Below are positions 40,412 through 49,588 of a stretch of DNA of 64,000 nt, one piece after another. Both the position numbers and the translations under genes were made by a program. Source of the stretch: Sporosarcina sp. FSL K6-1522 (GTDB lineage Bacteria; Bacillota; Bacilli; Bacillales_A; Planococcaceae). Position 1 is the first letter of the stretch. Each line of letters opens with the position of its first letter. The stretch spans positions 2,826,501 through 2,890,500 of the forward strand of contig NZ_CP152019.1 in assembly GCF_038622445.1 (NCBI RefSeq), given 5' to 3'. The notes beneath the pieces were generated by a model, which saw only the letters and a program-made list of their open reading frames with translations, did not search any database and was not told the DNA's origin.

Positions 40412-41238
40412 ATAGTTCCCTCCAAGGCTTCGAGTGTGTCAGTTAACACATTTTTCAAAACAAATTTGCGGTATTCTGCTGACGCATGAATATCTTGGAC
40501 AACTGGTGCCGGGAGATGATGAATGACCTGCTCGATTCTCTCTTCCTTTGCCGTGGAAACATCATTTAGTATCTTTTCGATTGCATCCAATCTAAATGGA
40601 AATTCGCACACCCCACTAAAAGCAGTTCGAATATGCTGATCTTTTACCAATGCCGCCACCGTAACAATCGGGTATCCGATTGTTGAGATTCTCGTTCGCT
40701 TGATACTACTGAATGGCAAGTTGACATAGGAGTGGTCGACATGGATTTGGACAAGAAACTCGCCCTCACCTAGTCCCTCGTTCAGAAGCTGTTTTAATGG
40801 AAGAACCCTCTCTTTTTCCTTCCCCGCAATTTTCGCATGTGCATCGGCTAATAAAAAAGGTAAAATCCCTTCCCGATACATGAAATGACTATTGAGATTA
40901 CCACCAATTGTGATTTTATTGCGGGACGTATGATCCGCTATTCGTTTAACCGTCTCGCTCAATAATGGGAATAGCTTTGATTCCACAATAGTCGTTAGTG
41001 TAACGGCTGCTCCAATAATCAGCTCATCTCCGACAATCTTCAACGCTGTACATTCAGGAATTCCTTTTATATCAATTACCACATCGGCTGTCTTTTTATT
41101 TGTCCGAGCAAATGTAATAAATTCCGTACCACCCGAATAAAAAATCGCTTGTTTTCCAGATTGATATGCCGGCTGATACGTGTCAACTGCTTCACGAATT
41201 GTAGAAGGCTTATAATACTCAAAGTCGAACGCAATCAT
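40408..41238 (-). CDS. molybdenum hydroxylase FAD-binding subunit
   Basis: 276 residues from ATG 41238 behind AAGGAGTG, overlapping the large-subunit stop by 4 bp. FAD-binding PCMH fold with YSGGTEFITF (about 33) and TSRNKITIGGNLNS (about 103), then the CO dehydrogenase flavoprotein C-terminal domain. Equivalent to PucC. It returns electrons to the external acceptor. Confidence 0.9.
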   Translation of the reverse strand: MIAFDFEYYKPSTIREAVDTYQPAYQSGKQAIFYSGGTEFITFARTNKKTADVVIDIKGIPECTALKIVGDELIIGAAVTLTTIVESKLFPLLSETVKRIADHTSRNKITIGGNLNSHFMYREGILPFLLADAHAKIAGKEKERVLPLKQLLNEGLGEGEFLVQIHVDHSYVNLPFSSIKRTRISTIGYPIVTVAALVKDQHIRTAFSGVCEFPFRLDAIEKILNDVSTAKEERIEQVIHHLPAPVVQDIHASAEYRKFVLKNVLTDTLEALEGTI

Positions 41239-43556
41239 TTGCCGCACTCCTTCTTCGTTTGCCATATAAATTCTGGTGTGAGGGGCAAATGGTTTAGTTC
41301 CACTTGTGCTGCCCTCGATAATCCATTCGCAAGTGCCGCCCCAACACCAATCACACCATATTCCCCAATGCCACGCGCTCCATAAGGTCCATCGACGGCT
41401 GGTGTTTCAACAAAATCAACGAGATACTCTATAGGCTGTTCGCCAAACCGTAGCATTTGATAATTTCTTAAATCGGCATTTTGCACAATGCCCTTTACAT
41501 CAAATATAAACGTTTCACTACTAGCTAAACTCAAGCCCATGTACATCCCCCCACGCATTTGCTGGGTGGCTGTTGTCGGGTTTATAATCGTGCCTCCATC
41601 TAGCACGGTAACTGCTTTCAATAGCTGATACGTACAATCTCTTTCGTTATACGCAATCTCGACTGCTTGCGCCCCAACAGACCACCAGGGCCCCGGGTTG
41701 CCGAATCCTGTTTCTTTATCCAACGGAGTCAAATGCCGCTGCGTATGTTTGCCGACACCGACAACTTGCCCACCAACGGTATGCCCATTTGGATAGGTGT
41801 AGCCTAAAGCAATAGCTTGAAGAGTGACTCCAAATTGTGGGTTCGCTTTGACAAAAGCACGGCCGTCTGCAACATCTATATCATCCTCTGCACATTGTAA
41901 GACAATAGCTGCTGTTTTCTTCAATTGACGGATGGCATCTTCCGCCGCAGCAAGCACCGCACGTCCCGCCAAAAAGGTTGTGCTACTTGCTACAGTACGC
42001 CATTGATGGGGATCGTATTGCGTATTCACTTCCATCTTGACATGGATATTCTTCATATCCATTTTCAACTTTTCCGCAACGATTTGCGCAAGCACCGTTT
42101 TGGCACCTTGACCTAGTTCAATTGCTGCGCAGTTGAGATTAAGAGAACCATCTGCTTCGAATGTAAGAATCGCGCCTGCTTGGGCATTTGTTGCTGTTGA
42201 TGATGTTTTCCAAAATAAACTGATCCCTTTATAGCTGCCTTCATCTGTATCCCATTCAATTAATTCTTGCGCCCTTGTAAGGCATTTTGCCGCATCGCCA
42301 ACTGTATTTGCGGTAAGAACCGTTTGGGTCGGTGTTGTGTCGCCGGGTTTAATGGCATTCATGAGCCGCAATTGGATGGGATCCATCTGTAACTGCTTGG
42401 CTAATTTGTCCATCGTTCTTTCAACGGCAAACGTCAGCTCTGGATGGCCATAGCCCCTTAGTGACGTCGCATACGGATGATTGGTGTACATGCAATACGC
42501 ATCGCACCAGACATTTGGTACATTATAGGGACCCGTGCAATCGACCGCCATCGCCCTTGTAATCCCAGCAGCTTGATCCGTATACGCCCCAGAGTCAACA
42601 AGGAACGTATATTGACCCGCAAGTAATTTACCCTCTTTCGTCACCCCGAGTTTAATGGTGGCATCGAGCCCAATATGACAAGGTGCAGTAATCAAATCTT
42701 CTTCACGCTCATACTGTAATTTCACCTTTTTTCCACCGACTGCTTTCGAGGCTAAATAGGCAAGCGGCTCTAACTGAACTGTTCCTTTCCCGCCAAATGC
42801 ACCACCAACAATGGGCACATGCACAATGATATTACCCACTTCAATATTGAAGAACTGATTCAATACTTTTTTGATAGTGTAAGGAGATTGCGTGCAGGAA
42901 TGGACGGTTACTTTGCCAGCAGAATTGATTTCCACCTGCGTGCTCCGAGTTTCTAATGCCGCATGATCTGACAGATTGAAAGCATATGTTGCGGTTATTG
43001 TTTCTGCACAGCTTGCCCAGACCTTGGCAAAATCTCCTTTTCGAATTTTATTATGACTACCGATATTCGTCCCGGGTACAGGATAGACGTCTGTAATAAT
43101 TTTCGTATAGTCACCCGAATTGTCATGGACTAACGGCGCATCTGTTTGAAAAGCCTGTTGAACAGAATTCACAACAGGTAACGATTCATACATAACTTTT
43201 ACTTTACTGGCGGCAAGTTTACCTTGGTGTCCATGATCTGCTACGACAATAGCGATAGGTTCTCCGAAATAACGCACCTTTTTAAATGCTAGAGGCGGTC
43301 TGTCGGCAAGAAGCGGGCCAATATGAAAAGGGAAAACATCTCCAGTGATAATTGCGCGCACACCAGGTACTTTCCAAGCCTCTGAGGTGTCGACAGATGT
43401 AATGTTGGCATGTGCCTCTGTACTCGTTACAAGTTTGGCGTGTAGGATGCCGGTACCGACTAAATCGCCAACATATTTGACATTCCCCGTCGCCTTGTCA
43501 AGTGTATCAATCCGCGTAACACGCTGGCCAACAGTTGTTCGTGTTGTATGATCCAT
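41235..43556 (-). CDS. xanthine dehydrogenase-family molybdopterin subunit
   Basis: 773 residues. ATG 43556 lies nine bases after AGGAGGT; an earlier ATG is out of frame. N-terminal Ald_Xan domain (GILHAKLVTSTEAHANITSVD), Mo-cofactor motifs GGAFGGKG (about 251-258), SLRGYGHPEL, the substrate-side IELGQGAKT, and GARGIGEYG near residue 735 with the general-base Glu. Homologous to PucD. The SLRGYG loop differs from the selenium-free CO dehydrogenase site, so xanthine or another purine/N-heterocycle is the likely substrate; not provable here. Confidence 0.9.
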   Translation of the reverse strand: MDHTTRTTVGQRVTRIDTLDKATGNVKYVGDLVGTGILHAKLVTSTEAHANITSVDTSEAWKVPGVRAIITGDVFPFHIGPLLADRPPLAFKKVRYFGEPIAIVVADHGHQGKLAASKVKVMYESLPVVNSVQQAFQTDAPLVHDNSGDYTKIITDVYPVPGTNIGSHNKIRKGDFAKVWASCAETITATYAFNLSDHAALETRSTQVEINSAGKVTVHSCTQSPYTIKKVLNQFFNIEVGNIIVHVPIVGGAFGGKGTVQLEPLAYLASKAVGGKKVKLQYEREEDLITAPCHIGLDATIKLGVTKEGKLLAGQYTFLVDSGAYTDQAAGITRAMAVDCTGPYNVPNVWCDAYCMYTNHPYATSLRGYGHPELTFAVERTMDKLAKQLQMDPIQLRLMNAIKPGDTTPTQTVLTANTVGDAAKCLTRAQELIEWDTDEGSYKGISLFWKTSSTATNAQAGAILTFEADGSLNLNCAAIELGQGAKTVLAQIVAEKLKMDMKNIHVKMEVNTQYDPHQWRTVASSTTFLAGRAVLAAAEDAIRQLKKTAAIVLQCAEDDIDVADGRAFVKANPQFGVTLQAIALGYTYPNGHTVGGQVVGVGKHTQRHLTPLDKETGFGNPGPWWSVGAQAVEIAYNERDCTYQLLKAVTVLDGGTIINPTTATQQMRGGMYMGLSLASSETFIFDVKGIVQNADLRNYQMLRFGEQPIEYLVDFVETPAVDGPYGARGIGEYGVIGVGAALANGLSRAAQVELNHLPLTPEFIWQTKKECGK

Positions 43557-43575
43557 TCATGAACACCTCCTATTT

Positions 43576-43818
43576 TTAACGTGCCACAATAATCATCGTC
43601 TCTTCTTCTACTTCATGTGCGGCAGCATCCATAATCTTTTCTAACGTTAAACTCATTTTCTGCAAGTGTTTGATATCCTCTACTATAAAAACAGGTGCGC
43701 CGCCACTTTGAATAGTTTCCGGCTTGACCGTAATAACAGCCACAATTTCGGCATGCTGATTGCCCAATACATATCCATCCTTCCATTGTTGGTCAATGAT
43801 GAGAGATTGAAATGCCAT
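43576..43818 (-). CDS. capping-complex subunit for YIEGIA (small protein)
   Basis: 80 residues. The phrases GGAPVFIVEDIKHLQKMSLTLEKIMDAAAHEVEEETMIIVAR match my recollection of the small partner of YIEGIA proteins, which form a membrane-associated complex in spore-formers. It lies 20 bp upstream of the Mo subunit gene on the same strand, yet its presumed partner is 0.6 kb away beyond an oppositely oriented gene. The ribosome site (AAGG close to ATG) is weak. Confidence 0.6.
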   Translation of the reverse strand: MAFQSLIIDQQWKDGYVLGNQHAEIVAVITVKPETIQSGGAPVFIVEDIKHLQKMSLTLEKIMDAAAHEVEEETMIIVAR

Positions 43819-43988
43819 CCTTATTTATCACGCTAACTTCTTTATGACATTTCGAAAAGTGTAACCCAGAGTTTAACCAAGGCAGCAACAGATTATAATG
43901 AACACAATCATTTCAGCATGTTTACTCTCCCCTCTTTGACATTCACTACATAAAGTAGGATAAACAACAAACAGAAAGGAGAACGCTC

Positions 43989-44381
43989 ATGCATTATTTC
44001 CACCCTCTATGGATAGCTGGGGAAAGCTCATCTTCTGTACGTACGAATGCATCTGTTCAATCACAAACGAACTCAAGGTCGGAAAGTCCATTTCCTTCTG
44101 TAAATACGCAACAGCTCCATACATCTGCCGAGAAGATGCTAGACATTACAAAGCAGGCACAGTTCGTCATCAATCGAATTGTAGATTCGCAAAGTTTCGC
44201 GTATGAGTTGATGGATGCCTCCCAATTATCCAATCAAAAGAAAGTCGATGAATTAATTAAATCAACGGGGGTTACGAGTAAAGTGAAGACCAAATTTACG
44301 CCAAGCGGTATTCATATTGAATTTGATAATGCTGAAAAACTGGGTGATTGTTGTAAATTACAAATTTCCTTACGTTGGTAA
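43989..44381 (+). CDS. hypothetical protein, possibly spore-associated
   Basis: 130 residues, ATG behind AGGAGAACG. Polar, serine-rich N-terminus (about 10-45), then a helical pair (AEKMLDITKQAQFVINRIVDSQSFAYELMDA in two pieces) and a small C-terminal domain ending GIHIEFDNAEKLGDCCKLQISLRW with a CC pair. The tail resembles short Bacillales proteins of the coat or exosporium, but I cannot name it. Placed between the two YIEGIA-system genes on the opposite strand. Confidence 0.6.
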   Translation: MHYFHPLWIAGESSSSVRTNASVQSQTNSRSESPFPSVNTQQLHTSAEKMLDITKQAQFVINRIVDSQSFAYELMDASQLSNQKKVDELIKSTGVTSKVKTKFTPSGIHIEFDNAEKLGDCCKLQISLRW

Positions 44382-44397
44382 CGGATTTTCGACCCTG

Positions 44398-45273
44398 CTA
44401 TTTCCCTTTATCCGCTTCTTCAGGCAAGCGAATTGCGCTATCCAATACCGGTACTTTTTCTAATACTGCTTGGATTTGGGCAAAATCTTTTTCCCTAGGT
44501 AAAAAAAACAGCGCAATTCGGCCGTCTGCCATATCTCTTTTCGACAGAGGAATTAACGCTGGTTCACCGGAATCGAGATAACAGCCCAGAACTGTGGCAA
44601 CATGATGGAGCATCGCTTGCCGCTGCCCAAGATAGGATAATGTGACAATGCTGTTTTCATTTTTCGGAATGACAATGGCGCCAACTGCCTTTTCGGTAAT
44701 GATTTTTCTCGTATCCTCCAATCCGACGTTTTTAATCAGGATATCTCCTACAAAGAGTGTTGGTCCCTCAAAACGAATATCTGCTTCCGTGACATCAGCA
44801 ATTGCATGCAACAGCTTGCCTGACATCTTAAACTTCACAATGATAAGCATGACAATTCCCCCTATAACCCCTAGCCAAATAGAATAGACAGAACACAGAG
44901 TTGTCACCAATGCTGTAAACATCACTAAATAATTGCGACTTTCGAATGCTTGCGCCATCCCTTCAATAAATGGCGCTCCACGTTTCACAAGCTCGTTCGT
45001 ATCGATTTTTTCAAGGGAATCCCTTTCCATTTTCCTGATTTCGCGAAACTGTGTCGCGGCGAGTCCAAGAAAAGTCACTGCGGCCCAATCAGATTCTAAA
45101 ACGGAAGGAATGGCGACCGCGCCGATAAAAGCTGCAATGAACCCAAGAGAAAGATGAATAATTCGACCTGTCGGATACGTTGGGTATTGTCGAAAATCGG
45201 TACGTAACAATTGTGTTCGTGCCACAAAGCCAAAAATGATTCCCATTACGACGGGAAGTAAATAACTATCCAT
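44398..45273 (-). CDS. YIEGIA-family membrane protein
   Basis: 291 residues from ATG 45273 behind AAGGAG. The signature is APFIEGMAQAF (about 117-127), the counterpart of the YIEGIA motif. Three to four membrane segments in the first 170 residues, then a soluble C-terminal domain. Family members are restricted to endospore-formers and are thought to act in sporulation; mechanism unknown. It converges with the hypothetical gene on its left, with 16 bp between stops. Confidence 0.8.
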   Translation of the reverse strand: MDSYLLPVVMGIIFGFVARTQLLRTDFRQYPTYPTGRIIHLSLGFIAAFIGAVAIPSVLESDWAAVTFLGLAATQFREIRKMERDSLEKIDTNELVKRGAPFIEGMAQAFESRNYLVMFTALVTTLCSVYSIWLGVIGGIVMLIIVKFKMSGKLLHAIADVTEADIRFEGPTLFVGDILIKNVGLEDTRKIITEKAVGAIVIPKNENSIVTLSYLGQRQAMLHHVATVLGCYLDSGEPALIPLSKRDMADGRIALFFLPREKDFAQIQAVLEKVPVLDSAIRLPEEADKGK

Positions 45274-45420
45274 CACAACGACTCCTTCAAATATGTTCTA
45301 TCACCTCTTTCACATGTTAACCATCATGAGAGCTGATTATAATGACAGTCTTCATTTCACAAAACGAATAGAATAGCAAGCAAATGGTGAGAGTTGGAAC
45401 AATGAAATGGAGTGAAATAG

Positions 45421-46419
45421 TTGCAAACGATTCAACAAATGATTGAAACGATATTGAATGACAATCGACCAGTTGTCCTCGCGATGATTGTGCATGTGGA
45501 AGGTTCAGCTTATCGAAAAGAAGGATCCTGGATGATAATTCAAGAGGATGGAACACGGTTAGGGGTCATCAGTGGCGGCTGTCTTGAAAGCGATTTACAA
45601 ATGCGCTCACAAGAATTGTTCGAAACAGGCAAAGTAGAAATCGTTCAGTATGATTTAAGTGACATAGATGATGTCGGTTGGGGGCGTGGTGCAGGATGTA
45701 ATGGGATTGTTTCAGTACTAATACGGGACGTTGATCAAACATTTCGTTTTTTTCTTAACCAATTACACAAAAACTTACTGGTTAAAGAACCCATTGTATT
45801 CATCCAATCTATGAACGATTTTAACGACTATGGAGCTATCATGCAGGGAGGTAATCGCTATGGCAGCTTGGAAAATGAAGTACCAATTGCAATAGATGGA
45901 ACAGCCGCTTTTCAACAGCAAGCAGGGCAAAAAATCATCCATGATAAAAATATGTATGTGCAATTCATCTGGCCTAAACCAGTCCTTTATATCATTGGTG
46001 CCGGAGCGGATGCGCGGCCACTTGCACGTCTTGCCCAGGATGTCGGCTATTCAGTCCATTTGCTAGACTGGCGCCAATCATTGTGCAGCGAAGAGCATTT
46101 TCCAACGGCTGCGTCTATTCGTATTGGAGACATTGCGCAGGCAATCGATACAATTGCATTCAACGAGTTGGATGCCGTTGTCATTATGACGCATGATTTT
46201 CAAAAGGATTTACAAATCATGCAACGACTACGTACAATTCCCCTGCTGTATCTTGGGATTTTAGGATCAAAAAAAAGAACGGAACGATTACTTGGCGGAG
46301 AAATTCTCAAGGGGATGCATTCGCCTATTGGGTTGCCCATCGGAGCAGACGGACCTGAGGAAATTGCTATTAGTATTGTTGCGGAACTAATCGCTGTGAG
46401 ACGGGGGAAAATGCTATGA
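45421..46419 (+). CDS. XdhC/CoxI-family maturation factor
   Basis: 332 residues, TTG start behind GGAG. N-terminal XdhC_CoxI segment (VVLAMIVHVEGSAYRKEGSWMII and GVISGGCLESDL) and a C-terminal Rossmann domain (PVLYIIGAGADARPLARLAQDVGYSVHLLDWR; YLGILGSKKRTERLL). XdhC proteins bind molybdenum cofactor and insert its sulfurated form into xanthine dehydrogenase. Equivalent to PucA. It overlaps the MobA-like gene by 4 bp and serves the hydroxylase encoded on the other strand. Confidence 0.88.
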   Translation: MQTIQQMIETILNDNRPVVLAMIVHVEGSAYRKEGSWMIIQEDGTRLGVISGGCLESDLQMRSQELFETGKVEIVQYDLSDIDDVGWGRGAGCNGIVSVLIRDVDQTFRFFLNQLHKNLLVKEPIVFIQSMNDFNDYGAIMQGGNRYGSLENEVPIAIDGTAAFQQQAGQKIIHDKNMYVQFIWPKPVLYIIGAGADARPLARLAQDVGYSVHLLDWRQSLCSEEHFPTAASIRIGDIAQAIDTIAFNELDAVVIMTHDFQKDLQIMQRLRTIPLLYLGILGSKKRTERLLGGEILKGMHSPIGLPIGADGPEEIAISIVAELIAVRRGKML

Positions 46420-47033
46420 AAATCGCGGGGATTTATCTAGCTGCTGGCAATAGTAGCCGAATGGGAAGTCATAAGCTGAATCTACCTATTGGGACAATGA
46501 CATTGGGAAGTTTGGGCCTGGAAACAGCTATACAATCATCACTTGATACAATATATATTATTACGAAAGGGGTAGATGATTTAGCATGGCTACCAATTGA
46601 TATGAAGATGAACGCTAAGTGTACTATCTTACCTTGCTCCACCGCTTACAAAGGCCAGTCCGAATCATTAAAATGCGGCATTCAACAGGCACAAGCCGAT
46701 CATATGGAAGCCGTCATCGTCATGCTAGCAGACCAGCCTTTCATCACTAGCCAAATGCTTGAAGAAATGATGACATGCATGAAGAGCAACCCGACATGCA
46801 CGTTTGTTGCGACATCAGTCGATAAGGTCACTATGCCGCCCGTTTTACTATCGTCCTCCATGTATGCAGACCTTCTTACCCTACAGGGAGATGTTGGAGC
46901 GAAAAGCCTTTTACAAGGGAAGTTTCTTCGCAAGGGAACAATCTTGCCCTGCGCCGATAAACGGCTAATTTTCGATATCGATACGCAAGAAGACTATCAG
47001 TCATTGCTCGCGTATCAAGAAGAAACGAACTGA
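46416..47033 (+). CDS. MobA-like molybdenum cofactor nucleotidyltransferase
   Basis: 205 residues. Nucleotide-binding start GIYLAAGNSSRMGSHKLNLP, metal site MLADQPFI (about 108) and the end RLIFDIDTQEDYQSL are those of the MobA/MocA family, which joins a nucleotide (usually CMP) to molybdopterin. Equivalent to PucB. ATGA overlap with the XdhC-like gene. Confidence 0.88.
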   Translation: MKIAGIYLAAGNSSRMGSHKLNLPIGTMTLGSLGLETAIQSSLDTIYIITKGVDDLAWLPIDMKMNAKCTILPCSTAYKGQSESLKCGIQQAQADHMEAVIVMLADQPFITSQMLEEMMTCMKSNPTCTFVATSVDKVTMPPVLLSSSMYADLLTLQGDVGAKSLLQGKFLRKGTILPCADKRLIFDIDTQEDYQSLLAYQEETN

Positions 47034-47056
47034 TTGTCGGTGCACAATCAGTTCGT
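47025..47056. terminator. inverted repeat spanning two convergent stop codons
   Basis: Perfect 13-base arms ACGAACTGATTGT / ACAATCAGTTCGT, loop CGGTGC. The left arm encodes the end of the MobA-like protein, the right arm the end of the DUF4097 protein. T-runs are missing, so terminator function is uncertain. Confidence 0.5.
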
Positions 47057-47848
47057 CACAGTAATTCTTCCATTATCGGTTCTCAGCTTGATTAAATTTT
47101 CACCTTTTCCGAACATCACAAGTTTGTTTTCCTGTCCAAACAGTTCGACTCGGCCATTATCCGACTTCGCATCAATAGTCGCATTTTTAGGTTCCATTTC
47201 TGTTTGTATCTCAATTTTACCGTTATCCGTTTCTAAATCGATTGGCCGATCTAAGATGTTTGTAATGAGAGAAATCCGCCCATTGTCTGTCTTCGCCTCT
47301 ATTTTCCCTTCAACGTCTTCGAGAAGGATGCGGCCATTATCCGTTTTCACACGAACGACTGTTGCATCTATCTGCTTCAATTCAACCTTGCCATTGTCTG
47401 TCTCTAGGACAAGATCCCCTGCTTGAAGATTTTCGACCTTAATGCGCCCGTTATCGGTTTCAGCTTGAATTTGCTCATAGTGCTTTTCTGGAATGCTCAC
47501 AGTTAACGTTATATTCAAGGTAGAGAGCCCTAGGTGAATGAAACCCTTATGCTTCTCTTTAAACTGAACCGCTAGTGTATCCCCTTTGACTTCTGCCTCG
47601 AATAGATACTTCGCTTTTTTCTTTGTTGTTCCAGTGTACGCCACCGTCACTTCTGAATCTTTGCTAGGCACAATTTCGATGGCAGCATTGTCTGCCATCA
47701 CTTCAACTGCTGTAAATGAATGATCCTCAATCACTTTTTTATCCGCGCTCTTTTCAAATGTATCTCTTGGTTTAAAAATTAGCGTAATCGCGCCGCCAAC
47801 GACTACTATCAGGAGCACAACCATAAAGGTCTTACTTCTAAAAAACAT
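47048..47848 (-). CDS. DUF4097-family beta-repeat protein
   Basis: 266 residues from ATG 47848 (GAGAGGTGGG upstream; a GTG at 47863 falls in that site). One N-terminal membrane segment (about 8-25) followed by a beta-solenoid-like run of repeats KTDNGRI, ETDNGKV, KSDNGRV about every 20 residues, the DUF4097 pattern. Outward-facing and anchored, function unknown in this family. Coupled behind the EcsC-like gene. Confidence 0.85.
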   Translation of the reverse strand: MFFRSKTFMVVLLIVVVGGAITLIFKPRDTFEKSADKKVIEDHSFTAVEVMADNAAIEIVPSKDSEVTVAYTGTTKKKAKYLFEAEVKGDTLAVQFKEKHKGFIHLGLSTLNITLTVSIPEKHYEQIQAETDNGRIKVENLQAGDLVLETDNGKVELKQIDATVVRVKTDNGRILLEDVEGKIEAKTDNGRISLITNILDRPIDLETDNGKIEIQTEMEPKNATIDAKSDNGRVELFGQENKLVMFGKGENLIKLRTDNGRITVTN

Positions 47849-47866
47849 CTGCAGTTTTCCCACCTC

Positions 47867-48574
47867 TCATTGTAATAAGCGTAGCCGATAAGCATTCATC
47901 GCCGTTTCACCTAGTTGATCTAGCAGATTGTAATTGGCAAATGCACCGACGATGGCACCGAAGCCGGGTATTAGTTGAAACATCTTGACCAAATCGATAT
48001 GATCTCGATACTCCTGTTGAAAATCCTGCCAATCCATATCAGCTATAAGCTGTTTCTGTAGCTCCCAATTTTCAATAATATGCAACGTTTCTTTTCGGGT
48101 CGTCTCACTGGAAAAGGCTAATTGAAACACATGCAAGATAAAAAGGCGCTCTTCATATTCATTCGTATCAAAGCCATAGACCGCAGCTGCCTCGAATAGA
48201 AATTTCATTTTAATGGATAACAGTAACGGGAAATCAGCTAGTCCCAGCATAATCCCGCCAGCACCTGTTCCTGCTCCCTCAATGACAGCTGTTTTTCGGA
48301 AAATCGCAAGTTTCTCCTTGAACAACTCATCTCGCTCATAAAGGCTAAGCCCTATTGCCTGCTGCTTTTTTGTCGTCACATTTGAACCGACAAGCGTTGC
48401 TTTCACCATGCTTTTGATACTTTCTGTTAGCGCTTTATGTACTTTTTCTGGGATAAGGCCATTCACCTTTGTTTGTGCTTTTTTAGATGTGCGCTCAATA
48501 AGTCCGGGCCGTCTTGTCATTTTACGTTTCCAGTATATCAACTCATCTTGCACCTTCGCTGTATAATCAACCAT
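47867..48574 (-). CDS. EcsC-family protein
   Basis: 235 residues from ATG 48574 behind AAAGGGTG; a longer frame to 48610 lacks a ribosome site. Family features: DELIYWKRKMTRRPGLIERTSKKAQ..VN, GAGTGAGGIMLGLADFPLLLSIKMKFLFEAA and the LIPGFGAIVGAFANYNLL end. EcsC accompanies the Ecs ABC transporter in B. subtilis; stand-alone copies like this one are of unknown role. Confidence 0.85.
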   Translation of the reverse strand: MVDYTAKVQDELIYWKRKMTRRPGLIERTSKKAQTKVNGLIPEKVHKALTESIKSMVKATLVGSNVTTKKQQAIGLSLYERDELFKEKLAIFRKTAVIEGAGTGAGGIMLGLADFPLLLSIKMKFLFEAAAVYGFDTNEYEERLFILHVFQLAFSSETTRKETLHIIENWELQKQLIADMDWQDFQQEYRDHIDLVKMFQLIPGFGAIVGAFANYNLLDQLGETAMNAYRLRLLQ

Positions 48575-48651
48575 CTCGTCACACCCTTTACTTACACTTA
48601 GTATAAACAATGATTAGCTTCATCAAAATGGACTTGAGTAGTGATTCCACC

Positions 48652-49351
48652 TCAGCCTTCAGACGTAGTTTTCCATTTTCTGAACATCAACCACAAACAG
48701 AGGAACATGATAAAGGCGGCAACATCGAGTGACAAGATATACCAAGGATATGCCCCTAAGTAATCAAGCAGACTCCCATTTAAAGGTTTCTCTCTTAAAA
48801 ACATATAATTTCCGTTAAACAACATATTTGCGGTAAAAATTATCGGTAGCAATCCATTTAAAATAACTATCGTCGTAAGCACACCTTTAAAAGTGGGCCG
48901 ATAGGCTTTCACCCATGTAAAATATAAAGCCGTTAAAATAATGCCGATATGCGTATAGAAGAAATGAATATATCTAAAATGCGGAAACCCAAGATCAAGA
49001 ACAAGCGTCGCAATCGCTTGAATGGCCCCGCCAATCCCCGCGAAGAACACAAAATTATACAAATGCGGGTTCCCCGTCCATAGCAGTAAAATGGCTGCGA
49101 TTAAACTGATACTACATAATTCTAACGGGAACGAATCGCTCAATCCCCATCTACCAATTCCAATTAGCCAAACGTGATAGAGAAGCTCCATCACTAGCAG
49201 AGACAAGGCAAAAAGACGCTCACACTTCGATGATACAGCTCCTTTTTTTCTAGAAATGAATACAAGTAACATTAACAGGCACAATACTGCTATTTGTCAC
49301 TAGATGTGTTGTTGAAAACAGTATGAAAGAAGGCTCGTTATCGTCCACCAT
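48652..49351 (-). pseudogene. YwaF/TIGR02206-type membrane protein gene, frameshifted near the start
   Basis: The main frame (from 49284) reads CLLMLLVFISRKK, LFALSLLVMELLYHVWLIGIGRW, FPLELCSISLIAAILLLWTGN and HFFYTHIGIILTALYFTW, matching the six-segment YwaF family. The missing N-terminus lies in another frame from ATG 49351: VDDNEPSFILFSTTHLVT. The frames join near 49300, where one base appears to be lost. Translation from an internal TTG could still give a protein lacking the first segment. Confidence 0.7.
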
Positions 49352-49526
49352 CCTCAATCCCCCAATTACCCATGTTATATGGACAATACTCATTCAACAA
49401 GTCATCCTTATCTATTTTATATGCTTTGCCTGATTCTAGATAGTCTATAAAGAACAGGGTAACGTCTTGCTGACCAATATCAAACTTCTGCCAGAGGAGT
49501 TGATAAAACAGAATATGAATAAGCAC
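49338..49526 (-). CDS. short ORF ending inside the YwaF-type gene start; uncertain
   Basis: 62 codons from a GTG without a ribosome site; the frame stays open back to a stop near 49560. C-terminal sequence YLESGKAYKIDKDDLLNEYCPYNMGNWGIEDGGR looks protein-like, and the stop overlaps the YwaF-type ATG, as coupled genes do. It may be the 3' remnant of a lost gene. It runs against the tetR-type promoter. Confidence 0.3.
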   Translation of the reverse strand: MLIHILFYQLLWQKFDIGQQDVTLFFIDYLESGKAYKIDKDDLLNEYCPYNMGNWGIEDGGR

Positions 49527-49527
49527 T

Positions 49528-49575
49528 TGTAAATAGTTTAAAATCGGGGTATGATTTAGTTAACCAATGGTCAAA
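49528..49575 (+). promoter_or_regulatory. sigma-A promoter and operator 1 of the TetR gene
   Basis: TTGTAA, 17 bases, TATGAT (49551-49556), then GTTAACCAATGGTCAA (49560-49575). The reverse complement, TTGACCATTGGTTAAC, recurs with one change at 50219-50234. The site sits at the expected transcription start, fitting autorepression. Confidence 0.75.
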
Positions 49576-49588
49576 AAGGAGCGAGACA

